Shown piece after piece: positions 8,113-17,674 of a DNA stretch of 64,000 nucleotides (positions within the stretch are counted from its first letter, which is position 1; each line of letters opens with the position of its first letter). The position numbers were made by a program, and so were the translations under genes. Under the pieces are notes generated by a model. That model made no database searches. It saw only the letters and a program-made list of their open reading frames with translations, and had not been told where the DNA came from. The stretch comes from WLMZ01 sp043753895 (lineage in GTDB: Bacteria > Actinomycetota > Acidimicrobiia > Acidimicrobiales > Ilumatobacteraceae): positions 37,655-101,654 of the forward strand of contig JAYUWK010000080.1 of NCBI GenBank assembly GCA_043753895.1. The letters run 5' to 3'.

Positions 8113-8658
8113 TTAGTCAGGCGGGCTACAGGAGTACGGCGGGGTCCATGGGCCGCGACCGCACGAGGTCCACAGATCGCTCGCCGCATCGGCGCAGGCG
8201 CGCATGGATGCGCGCACGGATCGGGGCGTCCAACCGTGGCGACCGAGCTCTCCCGTTGGCGCGAAGGTGCCAGAAAGCACGTTGAGCTGAAAGGCGCAGT
8301 GCGAGTCGTCACGCGTCTGCGCGTTCTTTGTAACGGCGCGATAGTTGCATCCGGCTTCGCGCGATGCGATATAGACAGCCCACTGTTGGGTGTCGATGTC
8401 GGCACCGTCGAGGGCGAATTGATAGGCGATCATGTTCGCATCGCGTAGCGAGCACGCCCTGCGACCCGCGAAGTAGGGGATGCCGCCCCCGGTGAGGCTG
8501 AAGCTCACGAGAGGCTGCATCGGTGCCGGCCACGGTCCCGCTGGCGCGGGGGTGAGATCCTTGCGAATGGCCAGCGTCGAGCTGAACGGCCACGCAGTAC
8601 TGGGAATGAGGCAGGCGAGCGCGATGAGTATGACGAGCACTCGCGCTCGCCGGTTCAT
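8113..8658 (-). CDS. Secreted lysozyme-like (transglycosylase-fold) protein
   Basis: A 181-residue protein with a typical Sec signal peptide (RRARVLVILIALACLIPSTA). The mature part has YIASREAGCNYRAVTKNAQT, then DDSHCAFQLN, matching the soluble lytic transglycosylase pattern in which a Glu after IxxRE is catalytic and a serine/glutamine-rich F-Q-x-N segment follows. Paired cysteines suggest disulfides outside the cell. It probably cleaves peptidoglycan. It lies between two unrelated genes and is 34 bases from the thiolase stop, on the same strand, so it may be the next gene's upstream or downstream partner only by position. Confidence 0.65.
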   Translation of the reverse strand: MNRRARVLVILIALACLIPSTAWPFSSTLAIRKDLTPAPAGPWPAPMQPLVSFSLTGGGIPYFAGRRACSLRDANMIAYQFALDGADIDTQQWAVYIASREAGCNYRAVTKNAQTRDDSHCAFQLNVLSGTFAPTGELGRHGWTPRSVRASMRACADAASDLWTSCGRGPWTPPYSCSPPD

Positions 8659-8692
8659 TTCACGAGATAGCAGAGTTGTTGAACAGCAATGT

Positions 8693-9895
8693 TCAGCTGA
8701 GGCGCTCGACGATCATGGCCAGACCTTGACCGCCGCCGACGCACATCGTCTCGATGCCGAAGGTCTTGTCAGCGCTCTGCAGGCCGTGGATGAGCGTGGT
8801 CATGATGCGTGCGCCGGTCATGCCGAAGGGGTGACCGAGGGCGATTGCCCCGCCGTTCACGTTGAGCTTCTCCATCGGGATGCCGAGATGGCGAGCCGAG
8901 GGCAGCACCTGAGCGGCGAAGGCCTCGTTGATCTCGACCAGGTCGATGTCGTCGATGGTCATGCCCGCACGCTTCAGCGCCTGACGGACGGCCTCGACTG
9001 GTCCGAGGCCCATGATCTCGGGGTTGAGACCCGACACGCCCGATGACACGACACGCGCCAATGGCGTGAGACCGAGGGCCTTGGCCTTGTCGGCGCTCAT
9101 CACCATGACCGCGGCGGCGCCATCGTTGAGCGGGCATGCGTTACCGGCGGTGACCTGACCATCGGGGCGGAACGCTGGCTTCAAACCCGCGAGACCTTCG
9201 AGGGTGGTGCCCTCACGCGGACAGTCGTCCTTCGACACTACGGTGCCGTCGGGAAGCGTGAGCGGGGTGATCTCCTGCTCGAACCAACCGTTGGCCACGT
9301 TCGCGCTGGCGAGATCCTGTGAGCGCTTGGCGAAGGAATCCATGTCTTCGCGGCTCACGTTTTCGACCTCACGTACGTTCTCGGCGGTCTGACCCATCGC
9401 GATGTAGGCATCGGGCAGGCCGGCCTGGGGCGTCCACGTGGGCTGGCCGCCACCCGAACGCTCGCGGGTGCGCTCGCCGGAGGGCTTGAAGATGGGGTTC
9501 GGTGCGGTGTCGCTGGCGCCGAACTGGTAGCGGCTCACTGTTTCGACGCCGGCCGCGATGAAACAATCGCCCTCGCCGGCTTTGATCGCGTGCGCGGCCA
9601 TACGAATGGTCTGCAGGCTCGAGGAGCAGTAACGGTTCACGGTGACGCCGGGAACGTTGTCCAGACCCGCCAAAATGGCGACCATACGGCCGATGTTGAA
9701 CCCAGCCTCGCCAGCAGGCTGACCGCAACCCATGATGAGGTCTTCGACGTCACTGGCCTGCACCGAAGGCACCTTGGCCATGAGGGCCTGCACGATCTGG
9801 GCCGACATGTCGTCGGGGCGCAGCGTGGTGAGCGTGCCCTTGTTGGCACGCCCGATCGGGCTGCGAGCGGTGGCGACGATTACTGCTTCGGGCAT
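8693..9895 (-). CDS. Acetyl-CoA C-acyltransferase (thiolase)
   Basis: A 400-residue thiolase of fatty-acid or sterol side-chain beta-oxidation. It carries the acyl-accepting cysteine in NRYCSSSLQT (residue about 90), EINEAFAAQ, NGGAIALGHPFGMTGAR with the catalytic His, and CVGGGQG with the second cysteine. Length is normal for the family. The start ATG at 9895 is followed at once by the conserved AVIVATARSPIG. With the nearby P450 and PIG-L gene it suggests a small lipid-catabolism group. Confidence 0.92.
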   Translation of the reverse strand: MPEAVIVATARSPIGRANKGTLTTLRPDDMSAQIVQALMAKVPSVQASDVEDLIMGCGQPAGEAGFNIGRMVAILAGLDNVPGVTVNRYCSSSLQTIRMAAHAIKAGEGDCFIAAGVETVSRYQFGASDTAPNPIFKPSGERTRERSGGGQPTWTPQAGLPDAYIAMGQTAENVREVENVSREDMDSFAKRSQDLASANVANGWFEQEITPLTLPDGTVVSKDDCPREGTTLEGLAGLKPAFRPDGQVTAGNACPLNDGAAAVMVMSADKAKALGLTPLARVVSSGVSGLNPEIMGLGPVEAVRQALKRAGMTIDDIDLVEINEAFAAQVLPSARHLGIPMEKLNVNGGAIALGHPFGMTGARIMTTLIHGLQSADKTFGIETMCVGGGQGLAMIVERLS

Positions 9896-10010
9896 GGTTC
9901 CCCCTGAGGACGATTCGATCTGGAGACGTTCGAGACAGGCAGCCTAGCGACAGCCGCCCGCCATCTCCCAACGCTCGCGCGGCCGGACCGCGAGGTCGGC
10001 GAGGCGTGGT

Positions 10011-10739
10011 CTATCGAGTATCGACGACCTGGAAGGTCTCTGCGCAACGACCCTCGGCAAGGCCGAACTGCAGCGCCGTAGCCGCGGTCCACGAGCGGAC
10101 CATCTCTTCGATCGCTGAGGGGTCCTTGATCTGTGTCTCGTGACGCAACAGCGCGCGGATCTTGCGATCGACGTTGTCCGTGATGTCCTCGACATGCATG
10201 TTCGGCCCGGGGGCAGTGCCGATACTCATCACCCACACCTCGGGAACTGTCCAAGGCTCGTGGCCCTCGCTGAGCAGATCGGGATAGGCGAACGGATTTC
10301 GTGAATCGGGGTAGACGGCGGCGATCGTGGCTTGACCGGTGGCGAGATGATCGGGATGGCTGGCGTAAATGCGCATGAGGTTCAACTCCGGCGACTGCGC
10401 AAGCACGCGTTGCGGACGGACTTCACGGATGACCCGCGAAAGCGCGCAGCGCAACTCGAGGTTGTACTCGACTCGCCCATCTGGGAAACCGAGGAAGATG
10501 AGGTTCTCGACGCCAACCTCCTTGGCTGCGCAGGTCTGCTCTTCGCGCCGTAGCAATGCCATCTGTGGTCGAGGGATGGTCTGATCGAAGCCACCTGCGT
10601 CGCCATCGGTGACGAGGCAGTACGTGACCTCGATGCCGGCGTCGGTCATGTTCGCAACCGAGCCAGCGGCTCCGAAATCGACATCGTCGGGATGGGCGGT
10701 GATGACCAGCGCCCGCTGTACCTCGTGTGGTTCCAACAT
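10011..10739 (-). CDS. PIG-L family (LmbE-like) N-acetylglucosaminyl deacetylase
   Basis: A 242-residue zinc-dependent deacetylase of the family that includes MshB and Mca of mycothiol metabolism. The zinc motif AHPDDVDFG is near the N-terminus and the second metal histidine is in HPDHLATG. The ATG at 10739 is favoured over the GTG at 10760 because homology begins shortly after it. It is divergent from the P450 with 34 bases between. Substrate unknown; a mycothiol conjugate or another GlcNAc derivative is possible. Confidence 0.85.
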   Translation of the reverse strand: MLEPHEVQRALVITAHPDDVDFGAAGSVANMTDAGIEVTYCLVTDGDAGGFDQTIPRPQMALLRREEQTCAAKEVGVENLIFLGFPDGRVEYNLELRCALSRVIREVRPQRVLAQSPELNLMRIYASHPDHLATGQATIAAVYPDSRNPFAYPDLLSEGHEPWTVPEVWVMSIGTAPGPNMHVEDITDNVDRKIRALLRHETQIKDPSAIEEMVRSWTAATALQFGLAEGRCAETFQVVDTR

Positions 10740-10761
10740 GAGTTGCAGGCTACGGCCCACC

Positions 10762-10767
10762 TAGATT
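10762..10767 (+). promoter_or_regulatory. -10 element (TAGATT) of a leaderless P450 promoter
   Basis: TAGATT ends 6 bases before the ATG at 10774. With a 34-base divergent gap there is no room for a normal leader, so a leaderless transcript is likely. Confidence 0.5.
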
Positions 10768-10773
10768 GCTGCC

Positions 10774-12030
10774 ATGACTTTGCCCTCCGTTTCTCTCGGC
10801 TCGTTCGACCTGTCCGACCCACTGTTTTGGACTGAGTCACGCGAGTACCGCGATGGCGCATTCAAGACACTGCGCGACAATCCCGGTCTGCAGTTCTTCG
10901 CAGAGCGTGAGATCCCCGACATCCCGTTCCCCGTGGGCCCCGGCTACTGCGCGTTAGCACGCCACGAAGACGTGTGGCACGCCAGCCGCAACGCACAATT
11001 GTTCTGCAGCGGCAAAGGCAGCAACATCGGCGATCTCCCCCAGGAAATGAACGAGTTCTTCGGCTCGATGATCAACATGGACGACCCGAAGCACTTTCGC
11101 CTGCGCAGCATCGTGTCAAAGGGCTTCACGCCCAAAGAGATCGGCCGCGTCGAGGAGTACGTGAAGGTGAAGGCGAAGGCGATCGTCGACGATCTGTTCG
11201 AACGCTTCCCCGATGGCGAGTGTGATTTCGTCGAGCAAATCGCTGCCCCCCTGCCCTTGCAGATCATCTGCGAGATGATGGGCATCCCCCCCGAGGATGA
11301 AAAACAAATCTTTGCGTGGACCAATGTGATCCTCGGCGCCGGCGACCCCGAGTTCGGAGGCACGCTCGACGCGTTGATGGGCACGGCGCTCGAGATGTTC
11401 ATGTATGCGCAGGCGCTCGGCGAGGACCGTTTGGCCAACCCACGTGACGACATGACAAGCACGATGATGCATGCCGAGGTCGATGGCGAGCGTCTCTCCG
11501 CACAGGAGTTCGGCAGTTTCTTCATCCTGCTCGTGGTGGCCGGCAACGAGACCACCCGCAACGCGATCAGCCACGGTATGCGCGCCCTCACCCAGTTTGC
11601 CGATCAGCGAGCGATCTGGTTCAACGACTTCGAGGCCAACACCAAGACAGCCGTCGAAGAGATCGTGCGTTGGGCCACCCCAGTGATCCACTTCCGTCGC
11701 ACCGTCACCGAGGACACCACCCTCGGCGGCACCGACTTGAAAGCCGGCGACAAAGTGGTGCTGTGGTACAACTCTGCCAATCGCGACGAGCGCGCGTTCA
11801 CCGATCCGTTCAGCTTCGATGTTCGTCGCAGTCTGCTTCCCGCCCAGGCCGGTTTCGGTGCCGGCGGTTCACACTTCTGCCTCGGGGCCAACCTGGCCCG
11901 CCGCGAGATCAGCGTGATGTTCGACGAGATCCGCACACGCATGCCGAACATGCAGATCATCAGCGAACCCGACATGCTGCAGAGCGCCTTCATCAACGGC
12001 ATCAAGCGCATGCGCTGCAGCTGGAAATAG
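10774..12030 (+). CDS. Cytochrome P450 (CYP125/CYP124/CYP142-like)
   Basis: A 418-residue soluble P450. The I-helix oxygen-binding motif is VAGNETTR, the K-helix ExxR is EEIVR, and the haem loop FGAGGSHFCLGANLAR carries the thiolate cysteine. Sequence segments such as NMDDPKHFRLRSIVSKGFTP and WYNSANRDERAF resemble the CYP125-type steroid or fatty-acid hydroxylases of Mycobacterium and Acidimicrobiia. With the thiolase upstream, side-chain oxidation of a sterol or branched lipid is a fair guess. Redox partners are not in the window. Confidence 0.92.
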   Translation: MTLPSVSLGSFDLSDPLFWTESREYRDGAFKTLRDNPGLQFFAEREIPDIPFPVGPGYCALARHEDVWHASRNAQLFCSGKGSNIGDLPQEMNEFFGSMINMDDPKHFRLRSIVSKGFTPKEIGRVEEYVKVKAKAIVDDLFERFPDGECDFVEQIAAPLPLQIICEMMGIPPEDEKQIFAWTNVILGAGDPEFGGTLDALMGTALEMFMYAQALGEDRLANPRDDMTSTMMHAEVDGERLSAQEFGSFFILLVVAGNETTRNAISHGMRALTQFADQRAIWFNDFEANTKTAVEEIVRWATPVIHFRRTVTEDTTLGGTDLKAGDKVVLWYNSANRDERAFTDPFSFDVRRSLLPAQAGFGAGGSHFCLGANLARREISVMFDEIRTRMPNMQIISEPDMLQSAFINGIKRMRCSWK

Positions 12031-12049
12031 CCGGCAGGTCGTTGCCGGC
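12030..12049. terminator. Hairpin between convergent P450 and tdk
   Basis: GCCGGCA and TGCCGGC form a 7-bp perfect stem with a 6-base loop just after the P450 stop. There is no T-run, so it could act on either strand or only protect the 3' end. Confidence 0.45.
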
Positions 12050-12072
12050 CGCTGGGTGCCTGTCGAGAGTCA

Positions 12073-12672
12073 TCAGCTCGTTTCGCCGCTGAGGTAGTGG
12101 CGCCGGCACAGCAACTCGTAGCGCACCACGTCGCCGAACAGCGGTTGTTCGGCGTCGGACGAGGTGTCGCCGACCACTACGGTCTCGCCTTCATACACAA
12201 TGCGACCGTTTACGAGACGGGCATTGTGCGTGGCCCGTTCACCGCACCAGCAGCGGGCCTCTACCTGCAGCGGCACACGCTCGTCGGCGATTTCGAGCAG
12301 CCGCTTCGTGCCATCGAACAGCAGCCCCCGGAAGTCGGTGATGAGACCGAACGCAAAGACGTCGACGTTCAGTTCGTCGACAATGCGGGCCAGTTGGTCG
12401 CATTGCTCGACGGTGTAGAACTGCGCCTCGTCGCACACAACGAACGACAGCGGCGTGTAGGTCCGTGCAAGTGCAAATATGTCGAGATCAGGGCGCACCT
12501 CGATGGCCGGGGCTGACACCCCGAGGCGGCTGGTGATCTGCGTGCCGTCACGATCGAGCTTGGTGAGCAGCAAACCCTTCAAGTTGCGTGACGCCAAGTT
12601 GTGTCGAATCTGCAGCGCGAGCGTGCTCTTGCCTGAACTCATCGTGCCGAAGCTGAACCGGAGTATCGCCAT
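12073..12672 (-). CDS. tdk: Thymidine kinase
   Basis: A 199-residue type II thymidine kinase that phosphorylates thymidine for salvage. Visible are the P-loop FGTMSSGKST near residue 9, FVVCDEAQFYT with the catalytic Glu in the Walker B position, FGLITDFRGLLFDG, and zinc-binding cysteines at CWCGERATHNAR and a C-terminal CRRH. The ATG at 12672 was chosen because the P-loop strand begins immediately. It follows the oligopeptidase gene by 29 bases on the same strand. Confidence 0.94.
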   Translation of the reverse strand: MAILRFSFGTMSSGKSTLALQIRHNLASRNLKGLLLTKLDRDGTQITSRLGVSAPAIEVRPDLDIFALARTYTPLSFVVCDEAQFYTVEQCDQLARIVDELNVDVFAFGLITDFRGLLFDGTKRLLEIADERVPLQVEARCWCGERATHNARLVNGRIVYEGETVVVGDTSSDAEQPLFGDVVRYELLCRRHYLSGETS

Positions 12673-12701
12673 GTTGGGTTCGCACCGTAGCCGATGAGGA
12701 C

Positions 12702-14540
12702 TCAGACCCGACCGGCTGCGACCGCTGCCTCTTCCGCAGCGGTGAGCTGCTCGTCGACGATGGCCAAACCGCCCACCCAGAAACCGGGGTCGGCAAGGTC
12801 GCAATCGACGATGCGGCCGAGGTCCTCGGGGCTCATCGAGCCGCCGGCGCGCAGCAGGTCGAGATAGCGCGGCACAAACGCATCGCCTACTTCCTCGTAT
12901 CGCTTGTACACGCTGAGCGCAAGCAGCTGACCGTAGGCATATGCATACACGTAGCCAGGCGTGTGCATGAAGTGAGGGACGTAGCTCCACCATGTGCGGT
13001 ACCCCTCGGTGATCTCCACCGACGGCCCGAGCATGTCGGTCTGAGTCTGCGCCCACAGCTCGTTGATGTGCTCGACCGCAAGTTCGCCGTCGTGACGGCG
13101 GCTGGTGTGCACCGCATGCTCGAATCGATTCATCGCTATCTGGCGGAACACCGTTGCGATGGAATCTTCGAGGGTGGCAGCCAAGAGTGCAAGTCGCTCG
13201 TTGGGGTCGGTGATCATCGCGAGCAAGCGCGTGCTCGTGACGGTCTCTCCGAACACTGACGCAGTCTCCGCGAGTGTGAGCGGTGTATTCATTTGGAACA
13301 CGCCCTGCTCGCGGGACAGATAGCCGTGCACGCCGTGACCGAGTTCGTGCGCGAGCGTGGCGACATCACGAGTACGACTGGTCCAGTTGAGCAACACATA
13401 CGGATGATGCGACGGAACCGTGTAGGCACAGAACGCGCCGGGGCGCTTGCCCAAGCGGTTCGGCGCGTCGATCCAATTCTCGCGCAGGAACCGCTGCACG
13501 ATGCCGGCCAATTCACCGCTGAACGACGAGTAGGCATCGAGTACCACCTCGGTAGCGACAGACCACGGAACCTGCTCTTCGGTACCGGCCACCGACGCCA
13601 TGCGGTCGTAGTCGGCGAGGACGGGAAGGTCGAGGATCTTCGCCTTCAATGCGTACCAGCGATGCGGAATGTCGTAGCGCCCGACGACGGCATCGATGAG
13701 CGCCTGCACACTCGCGTCGCCGGCCTCGTTGGCGAGATTACGACTGGTGATCCAGCTGGGATAACTGCGCAGCCGATCGTCGACCGACTTGTCGTTGAGC
13801 AGTGTATTGAACACGAAGGTACGCGTGCGCAGTCCCGGCTGCAGGCCCGCGGTGACCGCTGCGTGCGCCCGCTGACGCTCGCTGCGATCGGGGTGTTGTA
13901 GCAGCGCCAAACCGTTGGCCAACGGCAGCGTCGCGGTGGTGCCGTCGGGCTGCTCGAGCGAGACCTCCATGGCTGAGCTGAGCTCGTCGAACAAACGCCC
14001 CCACGCCCCAGCACCGGTGACGTTCTTCTCGGTGAGGATGCGCTCCTCGGGTTCGGTGAGCAAATGCGGCATGTAGCGGCGGGCCGAACGAAGGTGATGA
14101 CGGATGAAGTCGAGCTGATGGTCAGGGTTCGACAACACGACATCGACATGTTCGTCAGTGGCCTCGGCCCATTCGAGCTCGATGAACAACAACTGTGTGT
14201 TGATGGCCGTGCCCCGCTCCTGCACGTGGGCCACCAGCGCACCGTTCGCCGGGTCGGCGGTGTCTCCGGCGTACAGCAGGCCGGCGTAGTTGTCCGCCCG
14301 GCCAACCAATTCGATCAACTCCGCGTAGCGCCGATGAAAGGCGGCGAGCTCGCCGGCCGACATGGTCGCAACACGGCCGCGGCCCGACGCGACGAGTTCG
14401 GCAGCGATGATGTCAGCCTTGTCGAGCAGTACATCGACATTGGTGGCTCCATCGAGCAGGGGCAAGAGATCCCACGACACACCATGAGCGGCGATGTCAT
14501 CAGGGTCGGAGGCGCGCGAGGCACCGAGTGCAGACGTCAT
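12702..14540 (-). CDS. pepF: Oligoendopeptidase F (M3B metallopeptidase)
   Basis: A 612-residue zinc peptidase that degrades short peptides in the cytoplasm. The HExxH motif is LAHELGHGVHGYLS (about residue 390), and the downstream TLAETASVFGE supplies the third zinc ligand Glu. YAYGQLLALSVY near the C-terminus is also typical. Length matches PepF (about 600). The ATG at 14540 is the first start in the frame and is followed by Asp-rich sequence like related proteins. Its stop is 29 bases before tdk. Confidence 0.93.
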   Translation of the reverse strand: MTSALGASRASDPDDIAAHGVSWDLLPLLDGATNVDVLLDKADIIAAELVASGRGRVATMSAGELAAFHRRYAELIELVGRADNYAGLLYAGDTADPANGALVAHVQERGTAINTQLLFIELEWAEATDEHVDVVLSNPDHQLDFIRHHLRSARRYMPHLLTEPEERILTEKNVTGAGAWGRLFDELSSAMEVSLEQPDGTTATLPLANGLALLQHPDRSERQRAHAAVTAGLQPGLRTRTFVFNTLLNDKSVDDRLRSYPSWITSRNLANEAGDASVQALIDAVVGRYDIPHRWYALKAKILDLPVLADYDRMASVAGTEEQVPWSVATEVVLDAYSSFSGELAGIVQRFLRENWIDAPNRLGKRPGAFCAYTVPSHHPYVLLNWTSRTRDVATLAHELGHGVHGYLSREQGVFQMNTPLTLAETASVFGETVTSTRLLAMITDPNERLALLAATLEDSIATVFRQIAMNRFEHAVHTSRRHDGELAVEHINELWAQTQTDMLGPSVEITEGYRTWWSYVPHFMHTPGYVYAYAYGQLLALSVYKRYEEVGDAFVPRYLDLLRAGGSMSPEDLGRIVDCDLADPGFWVGGLAIVDEQLTAAEEAAVAAGRV

Positions 14541-14549
14541 GGCACGAGT

Positions 14550-15635
14550 TTACGCCTGGCGGGCTGCCAATGCCTCTGCGATCATGGCCTCGATGAACGC
14601 CCGGCGCTTGGCCGTGAGGTTGGCGTTCAGCTCCAGATAGGTGCGCAGCTCGACGACCACATCGGTGAATTCATCGACTCCGTCGACCGCGTCGGCGCCA
14701 GCAACATCGGTGCGGGTATTGAGGTATACGTTGGCCATCAACTGGATGGATCCGGTGGACAAGAGTTCCTCGAGACGAACAATCTCGTAGCCACGGCTGT
14801 GGATCACGTCGATAATGCCCGGCAGTGCATTGACCGTTTGGGTGTGCGAGCCGCCCTCGTGGATGAGGATGATGTTGCCAGGGTGAATGGTGCGGGCCAC
14901 GTTCGCGATGATCTGCGACGACGAGATGCGCGGCGACAAGAAGTCGTTGAGAATCGTGGATGTGAACACGTTGGCCATGCCGAGCCGTCGACATTCGTCC
15001 TGGATAACTGCACCCTTGGTGAGCCCCGGTGAGCGGAAGAACTCGGGGGTCCAACCGAAGAGACTCTGAAAGACATCCTGTGCGGGGCTGATCTCGAGCG
15101 ACAAGCGATAGGGGTTATAGGTGGCGTGGGTGAGGCTGTGATTTCCGATGCCGTAACCGCGTTGGAACACTTCGCGGGCAATATCGGGAAACGCCGCTGC
15201 ATTGTTCGCGACCATGAAGAAATGGATCAGTCCGAAGTTCTTCTCGAGACCCGCATCGCGCATGTGGTTCATCATCGCTCGGGTGTTCACCGGCCATGGG
15301 CCGTCGTCGCACGTAATGGTCACAATGCGCGGGCCGTTGATGTCGCCGGCGCGAATGAGATCGCCCGGCCGCCATAGCCGCGGCCACATCGTCACCGGGG
15401 CAGGGGCGGGTGGATTGAGTCGGCTCGCCAATTGTGTGCCGGAGGCGGCCTGGGTCACGTCGGTGAAGCCCACATCGAGTGCACCGAGATCGTGCACCGA
15501 ATGACCGTGGGCGCCGGCACGGCGTCCGACAATGGCCGCTCCCGCGCAACCAGCGAGTCCCGCCGAGGCGAGCTGTAGCAGCTGCCGCCTCGTCAGAAAG
15601 CCAGATTCAGTTTCGCTCTTCAGGTGTCGCCCCAC
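14550..15635 (-). CDS. Polysaccharide deacetylase (NodB domain), Tat-exported
   Basis: About 361 residues from the GTG at 15635 (a TTG at 15677 is the alternative). The N-terminus has a Tat-like signal, TRRQLLQLASAGLAGCAGA. The NodB catalytic domain shows ITCDDGP (metal Asp), HSLTHATY (HxxxH metal ligands), FRSPGL and ILIHEGG. It should remove N-acetyl groups from an extracellular glycan such as peptidoglycan or a surface polysaccharide. Its stop lies only 9 bases before the peptidase start; pilB ends 12-54 bases upstream, so the pilus ATPase gene and this gene may share a transcript. Confidence 0.85.
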   Translation of the reverse strand: MGRHLKSETESGFLTRRQLLQLASAGLAGCAGAAIVGRRAGAHGHSVHDLGALDVGFTDVTQAASGTQLASRLNPPAPAPVTMWPRLWRPGDLIRAGDINGPRIVTITCDDGPWPVNTRAMMNHMRDAGLEKNFGLIHFFMVANNAAAFPDIAREVFQRGYGIGNHSLTHATYNPYRLSLEISPAQDVFQSLFGWTPEFFRSPGLTKGAVIQDECRRLGMANVFTSTILNDFLSPRISSSQIIANVARTIHPGNIILIHEGGSHTQTVNALPGIIDVIHSRGYEIVRLEELLSTGSIQLMANVYLNTRTDVAGADAVDGVDEFTDVVVELRTYLELNANLTAKRRAFIEAMIAEALAARQA

Positions 15636-15689
15636 GGACTGCCACTCTATGCGAGCGGCGTGATGCCTTCGCAACAACTCGACAACCGG

Positions 15690-17459
15690 TCACGACACGT
15701 AGACGTTGCGGATGACCTCGTCGATGGTGGTGATGTCGTTGGCGACGAGATGCATTGCTTCCGTTCCCATCGTGCGCATCCCCTGTTTGGTGGCAAGGTC
15801 GCGCACATCGTGCGGCGTTGCGCCAGCCACGAGCAACTGGCCGATCTCCTCGGTGACCTCGAGTACCTCGTACACACCGACACGCTCGCGAAACCCGGTG
15901 TCGGAGCAGTAGTTGCATCCGGTACCGCGCACGAACACCTTTTTCTGCGGACCACCGAGATAGTCGTACCACTTGAGATCGCTCGCAGATGGCTTGTACG
16001 GCGCTGCGCACGAAGGGCAGACCTTGCGCACGAGACGCTGGCCGACCACGCCCACGAGCGACGAAGCCACGAGGAACGGCTCAACGCCCATGTCGAGCAA
16101 TCGATACAGCGCCGCACTGGCGTCGGTGGCGTGCAACGACGTCATCACGAGGTGACCCGTGAGAGCCGCATGCACTGCAATGCTCGCTGTCTCTTCGTCA
16201 CGGATCTCGCCGACGAGGATGATGTCAGGGTCCTGACGCAGAATCAGTTTCAGGCCGCTGGCAAAGGTGACGTCGGCCTGCAGGTTGATTTGCATCTGAT
16301 TGATGGCGGGGAACACGTACTCAACGGGGTCCTCGATGGTCATCACGTTCACTTCGCTACGGCTCACGTCGCTCAACGTGGCATACAGAGTGGTGGTCTT
16401 GCCCGAGCCCGTAGGACCACTGCACACGATCATCCCGTAGGGCTTGCGTACGATCGATTGATACCGGGAGTAGGTGTCCTGGGGCATTCCGAGTTCGGCC
16501 AACTGCAGAATCGACTTGCTCTTGTCGAGCAATCTCAAGACAGCCGTCTCGCCCCAGATGGTTGCGCCAGTGGCAACTCGCACGTCGAGCCCCGAACCGT
16601 CGATGGTCATCTGGAACTGACCGTCCTGCGGACGGCGCCGTTCGACGATGTCCATCTCGGCCATGATCTTGATGCGGCTCACCAGTTCGGGGCCGGCCGA
16701 GGCAGGCAGGCTGAGCACCTCGCGCAGGGCACCGTCGACACGGAAGCGGATGCGGATGCGACCATCGGTGGGTTCGATGTGAACGTCCGAGGCTCGATCG
16801 CGTAGCGCCTGGCGGATCATCTTGTTGACGACCTGGATGATGGGCGCATCGTCGTAGTCGACGATGTCGACCTCTTCCTCTGGTGCCGCATTCGCCCAGA
16901 ACTGCTGCACCTGGCGATCGTCGGCCGAGATCAACCGATAGTGCGTGCGAAGGGATGTCTCGACGTCGAGGGGCGACGCCAAGAAGACGTTGACTACACG
17001 CACCGGAAGCTGCGTCAGTACCTCGCGCACCTCCGTATCGGACCCATCGGCGATAGCGACATCGAGCACGTCGTCGTGGAGGCGCAGCGGAATGATGTTG
17101 TATTGACGAGCAAGTTCTTCGGAAACAACCGCCAGCGCGGCCGAGGTTGGCCGCTCGCGACGCAGATCAACAGTGGGCAGGCCCAGTTGGGTAGCGAGCG
17201 CCTCGTTCAGCACATGCTGATCGATAAGCCCCTGCTCGACGAGGATAGCGCCGAGCATGCCGCCCGATTCGGCCTGCCGGTTGAGGGCATCCCAGATCTG
17301 CTCGCGTTCGAGTCCGTGCTCGGAGAGAAGGACTTCGCCCAGGCGTGGACGCTCGTCGGCATCGATGGTGGCAGTGACGCTGGCAGCGGCGCGGTTGGCG
17401 CGAGCGTGAGCAGCCACTACAGCTGCGAGCGAGTCGTCTTGTCGTTGCCGCTTTCTCAC
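15690..17459 (-). CDS. pilB: Type IV pilus assembly ATPase PilB / GspE
   Basis: A 589-residue hexameric extension ATPase that powers pilin polymerisation at the inner face of the membrane. An N-terminal T2SSE_N (MshEN) region covers about residues 40-170. The motor domain has Walker A GPTGSGKTT at about 349-357, the Asp box TIEDPVEY, Walker B ILVGEIRDEE at about 415, and His box GHLVMTSLHATDA. Zinc cysteines CPSC (about 482) and CNYC (about 516) are intact. Start is a GTG at 17459 with a GGGAG 12 bases upstream. It is divergent from pilC; no retraction ATPase PilT is seen in the window. Confidence 0.93.
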   Translation of the reverse strand: MRKRQRQDDSLAAVVAAHARANRAAASVTATIDADERPRLGEVLLSEHGLEREQIWDALNRQAESGGMLGAILVEQGLIDQHVLNEALATQLGLPTVDLRRERPTSAALAVVSEELARQYNIIPLRLHDDVLDVAIADGSDTEVREVLTQLPVRVVNVFLASPLDVETSLRTHYRLISADDRQVQQFWANAAPEEEVDIVDYDDAPIIQVVNKMIRQALRDRASDVHIEPTDGRIRIRFRVDGALREVLSLPASAGPELVSRIKIMAEMDIVERRRPQDGQFQMTIDGSGLDVRVATGATIWGETAVLRLLDKSKSILQLAELGMPQDTYSRYQSIVRKPYGMIVCSGPTGSGKTTTLYATLSDVSRSEVNVMTIEDPVEYVFPAINQMQINLQADVTFASGLKLILRQDPDIILVGEIRDEETASIAVHAALTGHLVMTSLHATDASAALYRLLDMGVEPFLVASSLVGVVGQRLVRKVCPSCAAPYKPSASDLKWYDYLGGPQKKVFVRGTGCNYCSDTGFRERVGVYEVLEVTEEIGQLLVAGATPHDVRDLATKQGMRTMGTEAMHLVANDITTIDEVIRNVYVS

Positions 17460-17674
17460 CGGTGGATAGCTCCCTGTTCGCGCCTTGCAGCGGCCGACAT
17501 TTCATCAAGGTATCGACAAGCCGAGCGGATCACTGAAGCATAAATCTACTCGGCCCCACCGGGCCGCGAGAGGCATTCGCAAGTTCTCGTCAAGGTCACT
17601 ACCCAGCGAACGGCTTTGCGTGTATTCTGTCGACCCTGACAACGAATGGCCCATGAAGACTTGGCGGTAAATAC
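17460..17674. promoter_or_regulatory. Divergent control region between pilB and pilC
   Basis: 215 bases without a gene. A TATTCT at 17623-17628 on the plus strand is a fair -10 for pilC, without a good -35. A GGGAG lies upstream of the pilB GTG. Both transcription units of the pilus module must start here. Confidence 0.4.

Noticed and set aside
15624..16805. A 393-codon plus-strand frame opposite pilB
   Set aside because: Antisense shadow: His/Arg-rich without motifs, while pilB on the other strand has all its catalytic motifs.
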